Source of the DNA: JAHDCJ01 sp039028895
GTDB lineage: Bacteria > Bacteroidota > Bacteroidia > Chitinophagales > Saprospiraceae
Direction of reading: 5' to 3'
Assembly: GCA_039028895.1 (NCBI GenBank)
Contig: JBCCHF010000061.1
Span: forward strand, 1 to 26,707
DNA length: 26,707 bases
Shown: positions 15,504-22,460 of the stretch, piece after piece
Layout: each line of letters begins with the position of its first letter
Numbering within the stretch: position 1 is the stretch's first letter
Made by a program: the position numbers and the translations under genes
The notes under the pieces: model-generated
What the model was told of the DNA's origin: nothing
The model's input: only the letters and a program-made list of their open reading frames with translations
Database searches by the model: none

Positions 15504-16313
15504 ATTTTCTTTCATCATATCGAAAAACGCCTTATCATCCATTGATTTCCTTGCTGCTATGTATTGTTCTGCATCTGCTCCTGCGATATACCGTAACTGG
15601 TCTGACCCATCTGTAGATGCCTGGTAAATAACCTCAGCCACCAAACTGGAAGGGCTTGATTTCGTTGGGTCTGTCATCCCTTCAAACGCTTGCATAATCT
15701 TACCTACCAACTCATTATATTGAGTTAGTGATTCGTCGTGCTGGAAATCGAGTGAGCGGCTACCAAAATCTGTAGCAATAGCTCCAGGTTCTACAATTTT
15801 GACCTTGATGCCAAGTGGAGCCAATTCGTATTGTAAGGATTCGCTATATCCTTCAACTGCCCATTTTGTGGAATGGTAAAGTGATATCAAAGGAAAAGTG
15901 ATTTTACCACCAACAGAAGAAACATTAATGATAATGCCATCTCCATTTTCTCGCATATGCGGCAATACCGCTCTCGTTACATCAAAAAGTCCAAAAACAT
16001 TTACATCATATTGTCTTTGAATACTCTCCCTTGACATAGATTCGAAAGTTCCCATAAGACCATAACCCGCATTATTCAACAATACGTCAATTTTTCCAAA
16101 ACGCTCGATACTTGCATTCACGGCACTGTCAATACTATCCAGGTTCTGCACATCCAAACGGGTCACCAACACATTTTCAAGTTGGTTCAATTCTGTTTCT
16201 TTTTCGGGGGTCCGCATTGTCGCGACTACATTCCACCCCTTTTCCTGGAAATAAACTACTGTTGCTCTTCCTATTCCGGTACTCGAACCGGTGATTAAAA
16301 TCGTTTTTTTCAT
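15492..16313 (-). CDS. Short-chain dehydrogenase/reductase (classical SDR)
   Basis: A 273-residue classical SDR with the cofactor motif TGSSTGIG (8-15), NNAG (80-83), and the catalytic Y146 and K150 in YHSTK, with serines at 132-133 before them. An arginine near the end of the second strand (R34 in ATMRTPEKE) hints at NADP(H) preference. The C-terminus is slightly longer than minimal SDRs. It oxidises or reduces an unidentified alcohol or carbonyl compound in the cytoplasm. A perfect palindrome overlaps its promoter, and the TetR gene lies 213 bases upstream on the same strand, so repression by that TetR is likely. A strong terminator follows the gene. Confidence 0.92.
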   Translation of the reverse strand: MKKTILITGSSTGIGRATVVYFQEKGWNVVATMRTPEKETELNQLENVLVTRLDVQNLDSIDSAVNASIERFGKIDVLLNNAGYGLMGTFESMSRESIQRQYDVNVFGLFDVTRAVLPHMRENGDGIIINVSSVGGKITFPLISLYHSTKWAVEGYSESLQYELAPLGIKVKIVEPGAIATDFGSRSLDFQHDESLTQYNELVGKIMQAFEGMTDPTKSSPSSLVAEVIYQASTDGSDQLRYIAGADAEQYIAARKSMDDKAFFDMMKENLSL

Positions 16314-16367
16314 TAAATGCTTTTTTTAAAATGAAATAGGATTATTGTAATAGTTAAAAATAAAAAA

Positions 16368-16383
16368 GTGAGTAATTACTCAC
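16368..16383. promoter_or_regulatory. Probable TetR operator in front of the SDR gene
   Basis: A perfect 16-bp palindrome, GTGAGTAATTACTCAC, lies 54 bases upstream of the SDR start. It directly abuts the -7 promoter motif at 16383-16390, so a bound repressor would block initiation. A related but imperfect copy stands in front of the tetR gene at 17078-17096. Confidence 0.78.
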
Positions 16384-16413
16384 AAATGTAAACGATAAAA
16401 CATTACCATGCAA
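16383..16413 (-). promoter_or_regulatory. Promoter of the SDR gene (Bacteroidota type)
   Basis: On the minus strand a TTG (16411-16413) is followed after 20 bases by TACATTTG (16383-16390). This fits the Bacteroidota -33/-7 arrangement of TTTG and TAnnTTTG. The same TACATTTG octamer is used in front of marR. The operator begins at the last base of the -7 motif. Confidence 0.65.
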
Positions 16414-16502
16414 GTTTAATTCCGAAAAAAAATTGTCAATTAGATATTGTTATCGGCGAGAAGCTAGATTTAGAGGACTTCATTTAAAATGAACTTTTGG
16501 GG

Positions 16503-16520
16503 ATGGAGCATAGCCTCCAT
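16503..16520 (-). terminator. Hairpin after the tetR gene, weak terminator candidate
   Basis: ATGGAG and CTCCAT form a perfect 6-bp stem around a 6-base loop, six bases after the tetR stop on the minus strand. No direct T run follows, so it may only partly stop transcription and allow read-through towards the SDR gene. Confidence 0.35.
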
Positions 16521-16526
16521 AAGTTA

Positions 16527-17069
16527 TTAATCGGCTTTAACGGGAATTTCTTTAATCTTGTATTTAATCTTCAGGTAATCAATATTGTCTACCTGGCTCA
16601 ATAATCCTTCTCTTAATATACCCAAAAACAGAGCTTCGAGAAGGGTATTAAGCAGTTTTGCTTCCCTTTCCGGGAATTCGTACCCCAACTCGGAAAAAGC
16701 CCAGGACAACTTATGTAAAACCGGTTTCATCTTATCCGGATTATTATATTCAACCTCCCATTTCAGTTTAAACTGGAGTTTCCAAAAATCGTATTGATCT
16801 TCTTCAAGTGAGGCAGGCAAGTCTAGTATTCTAGTGATTACTTCCAGGGGGTCTGTACAAAATAGGATAGGTCCGAATAATTGTTTCACACGGTCTTCTG
16901 CCTGCATATAAATTGCATCAAGCAGCCCTTTCTTATTTCCAAAATGCCGGAAAATCAGACCTTCAGAAACCTCTGCATGTTTTGCGATTTTACTGGTTGA
17001 GGTTGCATCATACCCTTCATTGGCAAAAAATTCAAGGGCAGCATTCAATATTTTTTCTTTTTTTGTCAT
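16527..17069 (-). CDS. TetR/AcrR-family transcriptional regulator
   Basis: A 180-residue regulator. The N-terminal helix-turn-helix is typical: KEKILNAALEFFANEGYDAT, then SKIAKHAEVSEGLIFRHFGN and KKGLLDAIY. The remaining about 125 residues are the variable all-helical ligand domain, which does not reveal the ligand. It lies upstream of the SDR gene on the same strand. The perfect palindrome at the SDR promoter and a related half site in front of its own start (17078-17096) suggest that it represses the SDR gene and, more weakly, itself. The ATG at 17069 is the natural start because the DNA-binding domain begins a few residues later. Confidence 0.92.
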   Translation of the reverse strand: MTKKEKILNAALEFFANEGYDATSTSKIAKHAEVSEGLIFRHFGNKKGLLDAIYMQAEDRVKQLFGPILFCTDPLEVITRILDLPASLEEDQYDFWKLQFKLKWEVEYNNPDKMKPVLHKLSWAFSELGYEFPEREAKLLNTLLEALFLGILREGLLSQVDNIDYLKIKYKIKEIPVKAD

Positions 17070-17077
17070 CCAAAAAA

Positions 17078-17096
17078 GTGAGTGATTACATGCTCA
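17078..17096. promoter_or_regulatory. Operator-like site in front of tetR
   Basis: GTGAGTGATTAC matches the first 12 bases of the SDR-promoter palindrome at 11 positions, while the second half is degraded (ATGCTCA). It lies 8 bases upstream of the tetR start codon. A weaker self-regulatory site is inferred. Confidence 0.5.
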
Positions 17097-17334
17097 ATTT
17101 AATGTTTTTCGGCGATACTCCCAAATCGCACTGTAAAAGCAAGATTTTCCGGAAGGGGTCCAATAAATCAAATTGAAAATATTTTCAACCTAAAAACTAT
17201 AATTATTCGTAGAAATTCCGTATCATTCCCACTTGCAATTTTTTAGCAAACGAACACCCCTGGACATCAAATAAATACATTTTTTTTAATATTCAAATCT
17301 ACGCTGTTACGAAAAGCAAAACGTGCACACCATT

Positions 17335-17691
17335 ATGGACAAATCACTAATTATTGAAAAAGCAATTCAATGGGCGAAAGGAAAAGGTTTCTCTGAAATC
17401 AAAGCCAATCATGAAGATTATGAGACGCCATCACATTTCACCCGCACCGGAGATGATTTGCCATATATTCCTGATATCACTGGTATAAAAATGGGTAGTA
17501 AAAACTACGTAGAAATTGCTACCAAAACCGATGAGACGGAAAGACTGGTGTCTAAATGGAAACTCCTTGCTACTATGGCAGGTATGAAAGGAGGAAAATT
17601 ATTTTTACTGGCCCCTAAAGGACATAAATCTTTTACAGAAGGCCTCGTAGACAGGTATAGCCTGAACGCAGAGGTAATTTATTTAAAGTAA
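17335..17691 (+). CDS. Unknown small protein, possible PD-(D/E)xK nuclease-like fold
   Basis: A 118-residue protein from the ATG at 17335; a GTG four codons earlier is possible. I do not recognise the family by name. The order of elements resembles a minimal restriction-endonuclease-like fold. An N-terminal helix carries an acidic residue (E21). A strand contains YIPDITGIK (D47) and a second strand YVEIATK (E60, K64). A helix follows, then a strand KLFLLAPKG, a helix TEGLVDRYSLN and a last strand AEVIYLK. The spacing E-x-x-x-K instead of E-x-K is not canonical, so catalysis is doubtful. A hairpin follows the stop. It stands alone between the TetR gene and another small unknown gene. Confidence 0.7.
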   Translation: MDKSLIIEKAIQWAKGKGFSEIKANHEDYETPSHFTRTGDDLPYIPDITGIKMGSKNYVEIATKTDETERLVSKWKLLATMAGMKGGKLFLLAPKGHKSFTEGLVDRYSLNAEVIYLK

Positions 17692-17693
17692 AC

Positions 17694-17705
17694 GGCGAAA
17701 GCGCC
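17694..17705 (+). terminator. Small hairpin after the 17335-17691 gene
   Basis: GGCG-AAAG-CGCC lies two bases after the stop codon and is followed by ATTTAATTATTTTTATT. The stem is short but GC-rich and followed by T-rich DNA, so it may act as a terminator. Confidence 0.45.
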
Positions 17706-17720
17706 ATTTAATTATTTTTA

Positions 17721-17758
17721 TTCATCCGCTTTGACATAGTGAAAGAACAGCGGATGAA
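17721..17758. repeat. Perfect 10-bp inverted repeat upstream of the 66-residue gene
   Basis: TTCATCCGCT (17721-17730) and AGCGGATGAA (17749-17758) pair perfectly around an 18-base spacer. It ends 18 bases before the next start codon. It may be an operator, a leader hairpin or a second terminator; the T-rich DNA lies before it rather than after it on the plus strand. Confidence 0.6.
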
Positions 17759-17776
17759 ATCACTTAAATCCGGTTC

Positions 17777-17977
17777 ATGAGAAAAAGAAAGGATTTCACC
17801 TATGGAGTAGGTTATTACTATTTCACCATCATTACTACTCCGAATCATATTACGATGCACAGAAAGAATAGAAGGGAAGCTGAAGAAACTTATAAAAAAT
17901 ACAAAGCCATCGGCAAAAACGTGGAATGGCTAGGTAAGTGGAACGGCAAGAAATTTGAACCCGAAGACGTCGTATGA
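17777..17977 (+). CDS. Small unknown basic protein
   Basis: A 66-residue ORF starting with MRKRKDFTYGVGYYYFTII. It is aromatic in the first third and rich in lysine, arginine and glutamate in a predicted helix in the middle (NRREAEETYKKYKAIG), and it ends with NVEWLGKWNGKKFEPEDVV. No known domain is recognised. The composition is protein-like and the ORF fills the space between the inverted repeat and the aminotransferase gene, which starts 26 bases after its stop. It could be the first gene of a transcript that includes the aminotransferase. Function unknown. Confidence 0.6.
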   Translation: MRKRKDFTYGVGYYYFTIITTPNHITMHRKNRREAEETYKKYKAIGKNVEWLGKWNGKKFEPEDVV

Positions 17978-18003
17978 TCTCAGAAATAGCATAACTTCAT
18001 GTT

Positions 18004-19299
18004 ATGGCTATTATTCATCGCAATCTCGTTAATCTCAACACTAACATCAAGGGTTTGCGGCAGTCCGCCACCCTGGCAATAAACGAAAAGTCCCGCAAGC
18101 TCTCGGCTGAAGGAAAAACTGTTTATAAGCTCGGGTTCGGTCAATCACCTTTCCCGGTCCCGGCATCGGTTGTTAAGGCCTTGGAAATGTATGCCCAGGA
18201 AAAAGATTATCTGCCGATAAAAGGTCTTAGGCCTTTACGAGAGGCTATTTCAGGATATTGGAAACGCATCCTGGATCTCGATTATAGTGCTGATCAAATT
18301 ATGATCAGCCCGGGATCCAAAACGTTATTATTCCTTATTCAGCTTGTTTCAGATTGTGAATTATGGCTCCCCTCCCCTAGTTGGGTATCGTATGCTCCCC
18401 AGGGGATCATCAGTGGCAGGCCCGTGAGATGGATAATGACCGATCCGGCAAATAACTGGATGTTGTCACCGGATGACCTTGAAAATCATTGCCGTAAAAG
18501 CAATGCTTCAGGAAAAATTCTCGTGCTCAACTATCCGTCCAATCCGATTGGTGCTACTTTTTCATCAGCACAGTTAAAGGCACTGGCACTGGTCGCCAGG
18601 AAATATGGCATTCTCATCATTTCAGATGAAATCTATGGTGAAATGCATCATGATGGTAATCATGATTCCATTGCCCGATATTATCCTGAGGGCACCATTA
18701 TTAGTAACGGCCTATCCAAATGGGCTGGAGCTGGTGGATGGCGATTGGGGATGTTTACCTTTCCAACCGAGTTTGGTCCATTGATGGAAGCATTGTCGGT
18801 GGCTGCAAGTGAAACCTACTCATCAACCAGTGCCCCGGTCCAATACGCTGCCATAAAGGCTTTTGAAGAAGACCTTGTAATCACCAATCAGGTCAATGAA
18901 TCGAGGCGGATACTAAAAGCCATCGCCCTGTACACCCATAAAAGGCTCAATGAAATGGGCATTTCTGCAGCCAAGCCTGAAGGAGGCTTTTACCTGTTCC
19001 CAGATTTCTCGGGAATTGCTGATCGGCTTTCAGCCAAAGGCATTGTCACTTCCCAACAACTTTCTGATCGACTTCTTGAGGAGGCTGGGGTTGCGATTTT
19101 ACCTTCTTTCGACTTTGGCCGTCCCGAAAACGAGTTAACAACACGTTTGTCTTATGTTGATTTTGATGGAGCACAAGCACTATCAGCAGCTTCAGACCAA
19201 TACAGAAACAGACCGCTTGACAGTGCATTCCTTTCCAAATATTGTTCGAAAATGATTGCGGCCATGGATGCCATCGACAATTGGCTTAATGGAAAATAG
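18004..19299 (+). CDS. PLP-dependent aminotransferase, class I/II
   Basis: A 431-residue fold-type I aminotransferase that moves an amino group between an amino acid and a 2-oxo acid using pyridoxal phosphate. The cofactor and substrate residues can be read: the LNYPSNPIG motif (175-183), SDEIYG with D208 and Y211, the Schiff-base lysine K239 in SNGLSKWAGAGGWRLG, R247, and the carboxylate-binding R381 in TTRLSYVDFDG. The N-terminal segment is slightly longer than in aspartate aminotransferases and the C-terminal helix ends with AMDAIDNWLNGK. The amino-acid specificity cannot be read. The start at 18004 lies 26 bases behind the small unknown gene. It is followed by a 93-120 base gap before the UbiB-like gene. 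Confidence 0.92.
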   Translation: MAIIHRNLVNLNTNIKGLRQSATLAINEKSRKLSAEGKTVYKLGFGQSPFPVPASVVKALEMYAQEKDYLPIKGLRPLREAISGYWKRILDLDYSADQIMISPGSKTLLFLIQLVSDCELWLPSPSWVSYAPQGIISGRPVRWIMTDPANNWMLSPDDLENHCRKSNASGKILVLNYPSNPIGATFSSAQLKALALVARKYGILIISDEIYGEMHHDGNHDSIARYYPEGTIISNGLSKWAGAGGWRLGMFTFPTEFGPLMEALSVAASETYSSTSAPVQYAAIKAFEEDLVITNQVNESRRILKAIALYTHKRLNEMGISAAKPEGGFYLFPDFSGIADRLSAKGIVTSQQLSDRLLEEAGVAILPSFDFGRPENELTTRLSYVDFDGAQALSAASDQYRNRPLDSAFLSKYCSKMIAAMDAIDNWLNGK

Positions 19300-19419
19300 A
19301 TTATGGGGGCTGGCAAGGCGCAAGCATTCGTCTAAATAACTTGGTGGCAAGCCAAAAAAGCTCTAGGTTAGCTGTTCATCAACTAATTTCTATTGGAAAA
19401 GCATAAGCATAGCAGTACA

Positions 19420-21081
19420 ATGGTCTTACGGCCGGGTCAACGTGCAAGAAAAGCCTACTCTACGGGCTTTCGGGTTTTGTTCAGCTATTTATGGCTTTTC
19501 GTTAGACGCCGTTTATTTGGAGCATCTTATTATCAAAAAAGGATCAATAAGTTGCACGCCAGAAATGCCGAACGTGTAAAAAGCCGGATCCTTGAACTCC
19601 AGGGTTTATTTATTAAAGTTGGACAGTTCATTTCCATCCTTTCCTATATGCTGCCAGACGAATACGGTCGAATTCTCGAATCGCTACAGGACCGTATTCC
19701 GGCAAGGGATATCAAAGAAATAGAAAAAACTATTGTCAAGTCATTGGGCAAGTCTATTGCTGAAATCTATGGTAGTTTTGATCATACCCCGGTAGGCACA
19801 GCATCTATTGGCCAGGTTCATCGTGCAACGTTGATGGATGGAACTGAGGTGGTGGTGAAAGTAAGGCATCACGACATTGTCGAAATTGCAAAAATTGACC
19901 TGAAAATCATCAAGACCTTAATGCGCTGGTACACCGCCATTTTCAATATGAAAGGCATGGACCAGGTATACAGCCAAACAAAGTTGATGATCGAAGAAGA
20001 ATTGAATTTCACCAAAGAGGCAGCCTCAATTAACAAAGTCAAAATCAATCTAGAAGGCGAAGAAGGTATAATTATTCCAGAAACTTTCCCGGAATTATGT
20101 ACTTCTGAAATTCTGACTTTGAGATATTATGAAGGGGCTAAAATCACCGAAAAAAATAAACTCGAACAATGGGAAATTGAATCACTCGGTTTGGCCGAAA
20201 AGATAACCGGAGTTTATGCAAAAATGATCCTAAAAGATGGTTTTTACCATGCTGATCCTCATCCCGGCAATCTGCTGATTACTCCGGAAAAAGAAATCGT
20301 CGTATTGGATTTTGGTGCAGTTGGCACATTGAGTGAATCTATGAAAACCGGTTTGCTTGATTTTATCCAGGCCGTTATCATTCGCGATAATGAGGCGGTA
20401 TTACGGTCACTTCAAAATATGGGGTTTATAAGCCGAGGCAATGAATCTGAGAAGTTTACCCTAAAAATGATTGAAGCCGTAACAGAATTTATTCAAAATG
20501 AAGTTAAGCTGGAAAGCCTTAACATCAAAGACATTTCTATTGAAGACTTTCGAAGCAGCAGTCTGAATAAACTTAGGAAAGAGTTATCTCTTAAAGATTT
20601 GGAGTCAGCGTTCCAGGTTCCAAAAGACTGGATTCTCCTAAACCGAACACTTAGCTTACTGGGCGGTATTATTAACTCTTTGGTCCCTAATCAAAATCCG
20701 GTTGATCTTTTAAAACCTCATATCAGGAAACTGGCATTTGGCCGAGAAGGCCTTACAAAACTGTTGACAGATACGGTCAAACAGCAAGCTACTTTTGCCT
20801 TGGCCCTCCCGGCTGCAATTTCCAAATTACTCAGGCAAGCCAATCGCGGTGAGCTGGAGTTTCACCTGCCCGCAACATCAGGAGCCGCTAAACTGATTTA
20901 CTTATTGGGTAAACAGTTTTTCTACCTCATTCTCAGTGCTTCGGCTGGATACCTGGTCTATTATTTTGATTACACAAATCAACAATCTCAATACAACTGG
21001 AGCCTGGCATTCATGTGTATTTCCATTTTCTTTCTAATCCGTTCCTGGTGGCTCGGCAGCAGGCTTTACAAAAAGATTTGA
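19420..21081 (+). CDS. AarF/ABC1/UbiB-family protein kinase-like ATPase
   Basis: A 553-residue atypical kinase from the ATG at 19420; a TTG at 19393 would add nine residues. The family-specific KxGQ is IKVGQ (65-69). The A-rich loop is VGTASIGQVHRA (125-136), the ATP-site lysine is K147 in VVVKV, and the catalytic and metal motifs are HADPHPGN (277-284) and DFG (297-299). Two hydrophobic segments near the C-terminus (about 510-548, YLILSASAGYLVYY and FMCISIFFLI) should anchor it in the membrane. Members support quinone or lipid metabolism; in a Bacteroidota cell, menaquinone or lipid homeostasis is the likely setting. All key residues are present. There is no obvious operon partner; the aminotransferase upstream is on the same strand. 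Confidence 0.9.
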   Translation: MVLRPGQRARKAYSTGFRVLFSYLWLFVRRRLFGASYYQKRINKLHARNAERVKSRILELQGLFIKVGQFISILSYMLPDEYGRILESLQDRIPARDIKEIEKTIVKSLGKSIAEIYGSFDHTPVGTASIGQVHRATLMDGTEVVVKVRHHDIVEIAKIDLKIIKTLMRWYTAIFNMKGMDQVYSQTKLMIEEELNFTKEAASINKVKINLEGEEGIIIPETFPELCTSEILTLRYYEGAKITEKNKLEQWEIESLGLAEKITGVYAKMILKDGFYHADPHPGNLLITPEKEIVVLDFGAVGTLSESMKTGLLDFIQAVIIRDNEAVLRSLQNMGFISRGNESEKFTLKMIEAVTEFIQNEVKLESLNIKDISIEDFRSSSLNKLRKELSLKDLESAFQVPKDWILLNRTLSLLGGIINSLVPNQNPVDLLKPHIRKLAFGREGLTKLLTDTVKQQATFALALPAAISKLLRQANRGELEFHLPATSGAAKLIYLLGKQFFYLILSASAGYLVYYFDYTNQQSQYNWSLAFMCISIFFLIRSWWLGSRLYKKI

Positions 21082-21093
21082 CCTTAAATTAAT

Positions 21094-21119
21094 ACAGGGC
21101 TTCTATTGAGAAACCCTGT
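21094..21119. repeat. CAGGG hairpin repeat, copy 1
   Basis: A 26-base hairpin lies 12 bases after the UbiB-like stop. The outer arms ACAGGG and CCCTGT pair perfectly, an inner TTCT pairs with AGAA, and the loop is ATTG. The last 11 bases before the closing pair (GAGAAACCCTG) are identical to copy 2 at 21211-21236. No T run follows, so it is not a classical terminator. Confidence 0.65.
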
Positions 21120-21210
21120 GAAAAATATAATAGGCAGCAAACTTTACTCCACTTGTTCTTGCACTCTGCTGTTTTGTTTTTGCTCTCCAAATGAATTATA
21201 CTTTAAATAC

Positions 21211-21236
21211 GCAGGGTCCTCTGTGAGAAACCCTGC
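21211..21236. repeat. CAGGG hairpin repeat, copy 2
   Basis: Same length and plan as the copy at 21094. GCAGGGT pairs with ACCCTGC and an inner CTC pairs with GAG. The outermost pair is G-C here and A-T in copy 1, a compensatory change that keeps the stem. Confidence 0.65.
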
Positions 21237-21261
21237 TTCGACCTTTGAAATCGTTTAGGCA

Positions 21262-21284
21262 GGGGCACTTGAAAATATTGCCCC
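21262..21284. repeat. Hairpin GGGGCA/TGCCCC downstream of the secreted-protein gene
   Basis: A 6-bp perfect stem with an 11-base AT-rich loop lies 41 bases after the stop of the minus-strand gene 21325-21750. It is not a copy of the two neighbouring 26-base hairpins and may end that gene's transcript. Confidence 0.45.
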
Positions 21285-21324
21285 TTGCTCAAACTATAGA
21301 ACAAATTATGATTGACTAGTGTGA

Positions 21325-21750
21325 TTACTGTTCTGGATGCAGATATATCGGTCCATTAGGCTGATAACCTGATTTGCACGGATCAGCAGTATAACTATCG
21401 CCTCCTGAAAGTGGTGAAAAACGCTTTTTCACGATCACAATCACCGAACTTCCGCATTCATAAGCAATTTGTGTCGTGTTTGAAGCGATTGGTTCCCCTC
21501 TACCTGTATACCAACTGACCTCATAATTTGACCCTGAATAGAAATTGAGATTCATATTCCTGGGGTGATGGGCGACTAAAACCGCCTGTCCGTCAGGACT
21601 TGTAAATTTTGAAATTCTTACTGAAACAACTTCCACTTTCAGGTCATTATTTGACTGGTCACCCTTTCCGGTATACAATTGAAATGACATTAAAGAACCT
21701 GTAATTAAAAGTGTAAACAAACAAGCGGTTAATCTTTGAATTGCTCTCAT
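21325..21750 (-). CDS. Unknown secreted protein
   Basis: A 141-residue ORF with a likely Sec signal peptide: the N-terminus MRAIQRLTACLFTLLITGSL is basic then hydrophobic, and the cleavage site may lie around SFQ-LY (23-25). The mature part is mostly beta-like: VEVVSVRISKF, QAVLVAHHPRNMNLNFY, YEVSWYTGRG and SVIVIVKKRF. Two cysteines (in YECGSS and ADPCKSGY) could form a disulfide bridge. No lipobox is clear, although a cysteine is present at residue 10 inside the signal sequence. No family is recognised. It stands alone between the UbiB-like gene and the repeat-rich stretch and probably acts in the periplasm or outside the cell. Confidence 0.65.
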   Translation of the reverse strand: MRAIQRLTACLFTLLITGSLMSFQLYTGKGDQSNNDLKVEVVSVRISKFTSPDGQAVLVAHHPRNMNLNFYSGSNYEVSWYTGRGEPIASNTTQIAYECGSSVIVIVKKRFSPLSGGDSYTADPCKSGYQPNGPIYLHPEQ

Positions 21751-21973
21751 TTGACAATGGGATTTTAGCCCTTACCGCAATGGATAAAGGTGGTTAAGAA
21801 ATCATAGAGTGTGAGAGAAATTAAAGGAGAGAGAAAGTAAGAAAGGTCAATTGACGAATTAGACAATAGCTACGTCTAATGAGTTCAATGTATAAAATCA
21901 TCCCATGCTTGTCAAGCTACGAAGGCTTTCGTTAACCAAATTTTAACCACTTTAAGAAGGGGTTAACAAAAAA

Positions 21974-21999
21974 AGAAGGTCCACGCCAGAGGACCTTCT
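21974..21999 (-). terminator. Strong rho-independent terminator (orphan)
   Basis: AGAAGGTCC and GGACCTTCT form a perfect 9-bp stem with an 8-base loop. On the minus strand the stem runs directly into a T run (plus-strand A run 21968-21974). No intact minus-strand gene precedes it; the gene fragment at 22130-22258 does, so it is most likely that gene's old terminator. Confidence 0.85.
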
Positions 22000-22057
22000 C
22001 ACAGGAAAGAGCCATTGACTCCTCTCCTAACCCATAAATCTTTAAGACCAAATTTGA

Positions 22058-22125
22058 GATTCGTATTTCGCAGTTCGCTTTCAGTTTTTCCACATTTCTG
22101 AAAGGCGAACTACGATCCACGAATT
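22058..22125. repeat. Long imperfect hairpin made of CGAATT-like units
   Basis: The left arm 22058-22084 and the right arm 22098-22125 pair around a 13-base loop. The core pairs CTTTCAG/CTGAAAG and AGTTCGC/GCGAACT are perfect apart from one bulged G. Further out, degenerate TTCGTATTTCG-like and ACGATCCACGAATT units pair partly. Confidence 0.6.
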
Positions 22126-22129
22126 ACGA

Positions 22130-22258
22130 TTATGGTGCTATTTTCAATATTTTCTTATGTACACCCATGTATTCTGATTCAAGAACAATGATGTAAGTAC
22201 CAGGCTTCCACCCTGTTTCATCCACTTCGAATTTGAATTCGTTATCGTCAACTTCTTC
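22130..22258 (-). pseudogene. Remnant of a secreted protein: probable type IX sorting-domain end
   Basis: The minus strand encodes 42 residues ending in a TAA stop. They include FEVDETGWKPGTYIIVLES (10-28) and EYMGVHKKILKIAP (29-42). The pattern G-x-Y-I-x-x-L followed by KKILKI at the very end resembles the C-terminal sorting domain of proteins secreted by the type IX system, or a similar beta-sandwich end. An in-frame TAG stands immediately before the first codon, and no start codon or upstream domain remains, so this is a broken 3' end. A strong terminator lies about 130 bases downstream on the same strand, as expected for a former gene end. Confidence 0.6.
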
Positions 22259-22304
22259 CTAGTAGGGACTAAACACCATATAGTGCACTAAATGTAGCAG
22301 TTGG

Positions 22305-22384
22305 TGACCCGGAAAAATGGGTCAAAATGCATAGAAAATCGTGTCAAACATGGAAAATCAGGGCAAGTTGCATGGAAAAATGTC
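22305..22384. repeat. Degenerate ~22-base tandem repeat
   Basis: About three and a half units are seen at 22311-22332, 22333-22351, 22352-22373 and 22374-22384. Each begins RGAAAA and the full ones end in CAT; the middle has GGGTCAAA-like bases. The first unit overlaps an inverted repeat TGACCC/GGGTCA at 22305-22324. No reading frame is evident. Confidence 0.6.
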
Positions 22385-22390
22385 TCCCTT

Positions 22391-22460
22391 CCCTAACCCC
22401 TCCTATATGAGGGGACAGGCATCAGTTCCCTTCTCCTGCAGGAGAAGGGCTAGGGATGAG
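22391..22460. repeat. REP-like palindrome cluster
   Basis: A perfect 22-bp palindrome with half site CCCTTCTCCTG lies at 22428-22449. A second hairpin CCCCTC/GAGGGG is at 22397-22414. Outer segments CCCTAACCC (22391-22399) and GGGCTAGGG (22447-22455) can also pair at 8 of 9 positions, in competition with the inner hairpins. It lies between the HTCC gene end and the tandem repeat. The look is that of a dispersed repeated extragenic palindrome, but copy number cannot be seen here. Confidence 0.65.

Noticed and set aside
21932..22120. 62-codon minus-strand ORF in the repeat-rich stretch.
   Set aside because: It runs through the long hairpin and the terminator and shows no protein-like pattern.
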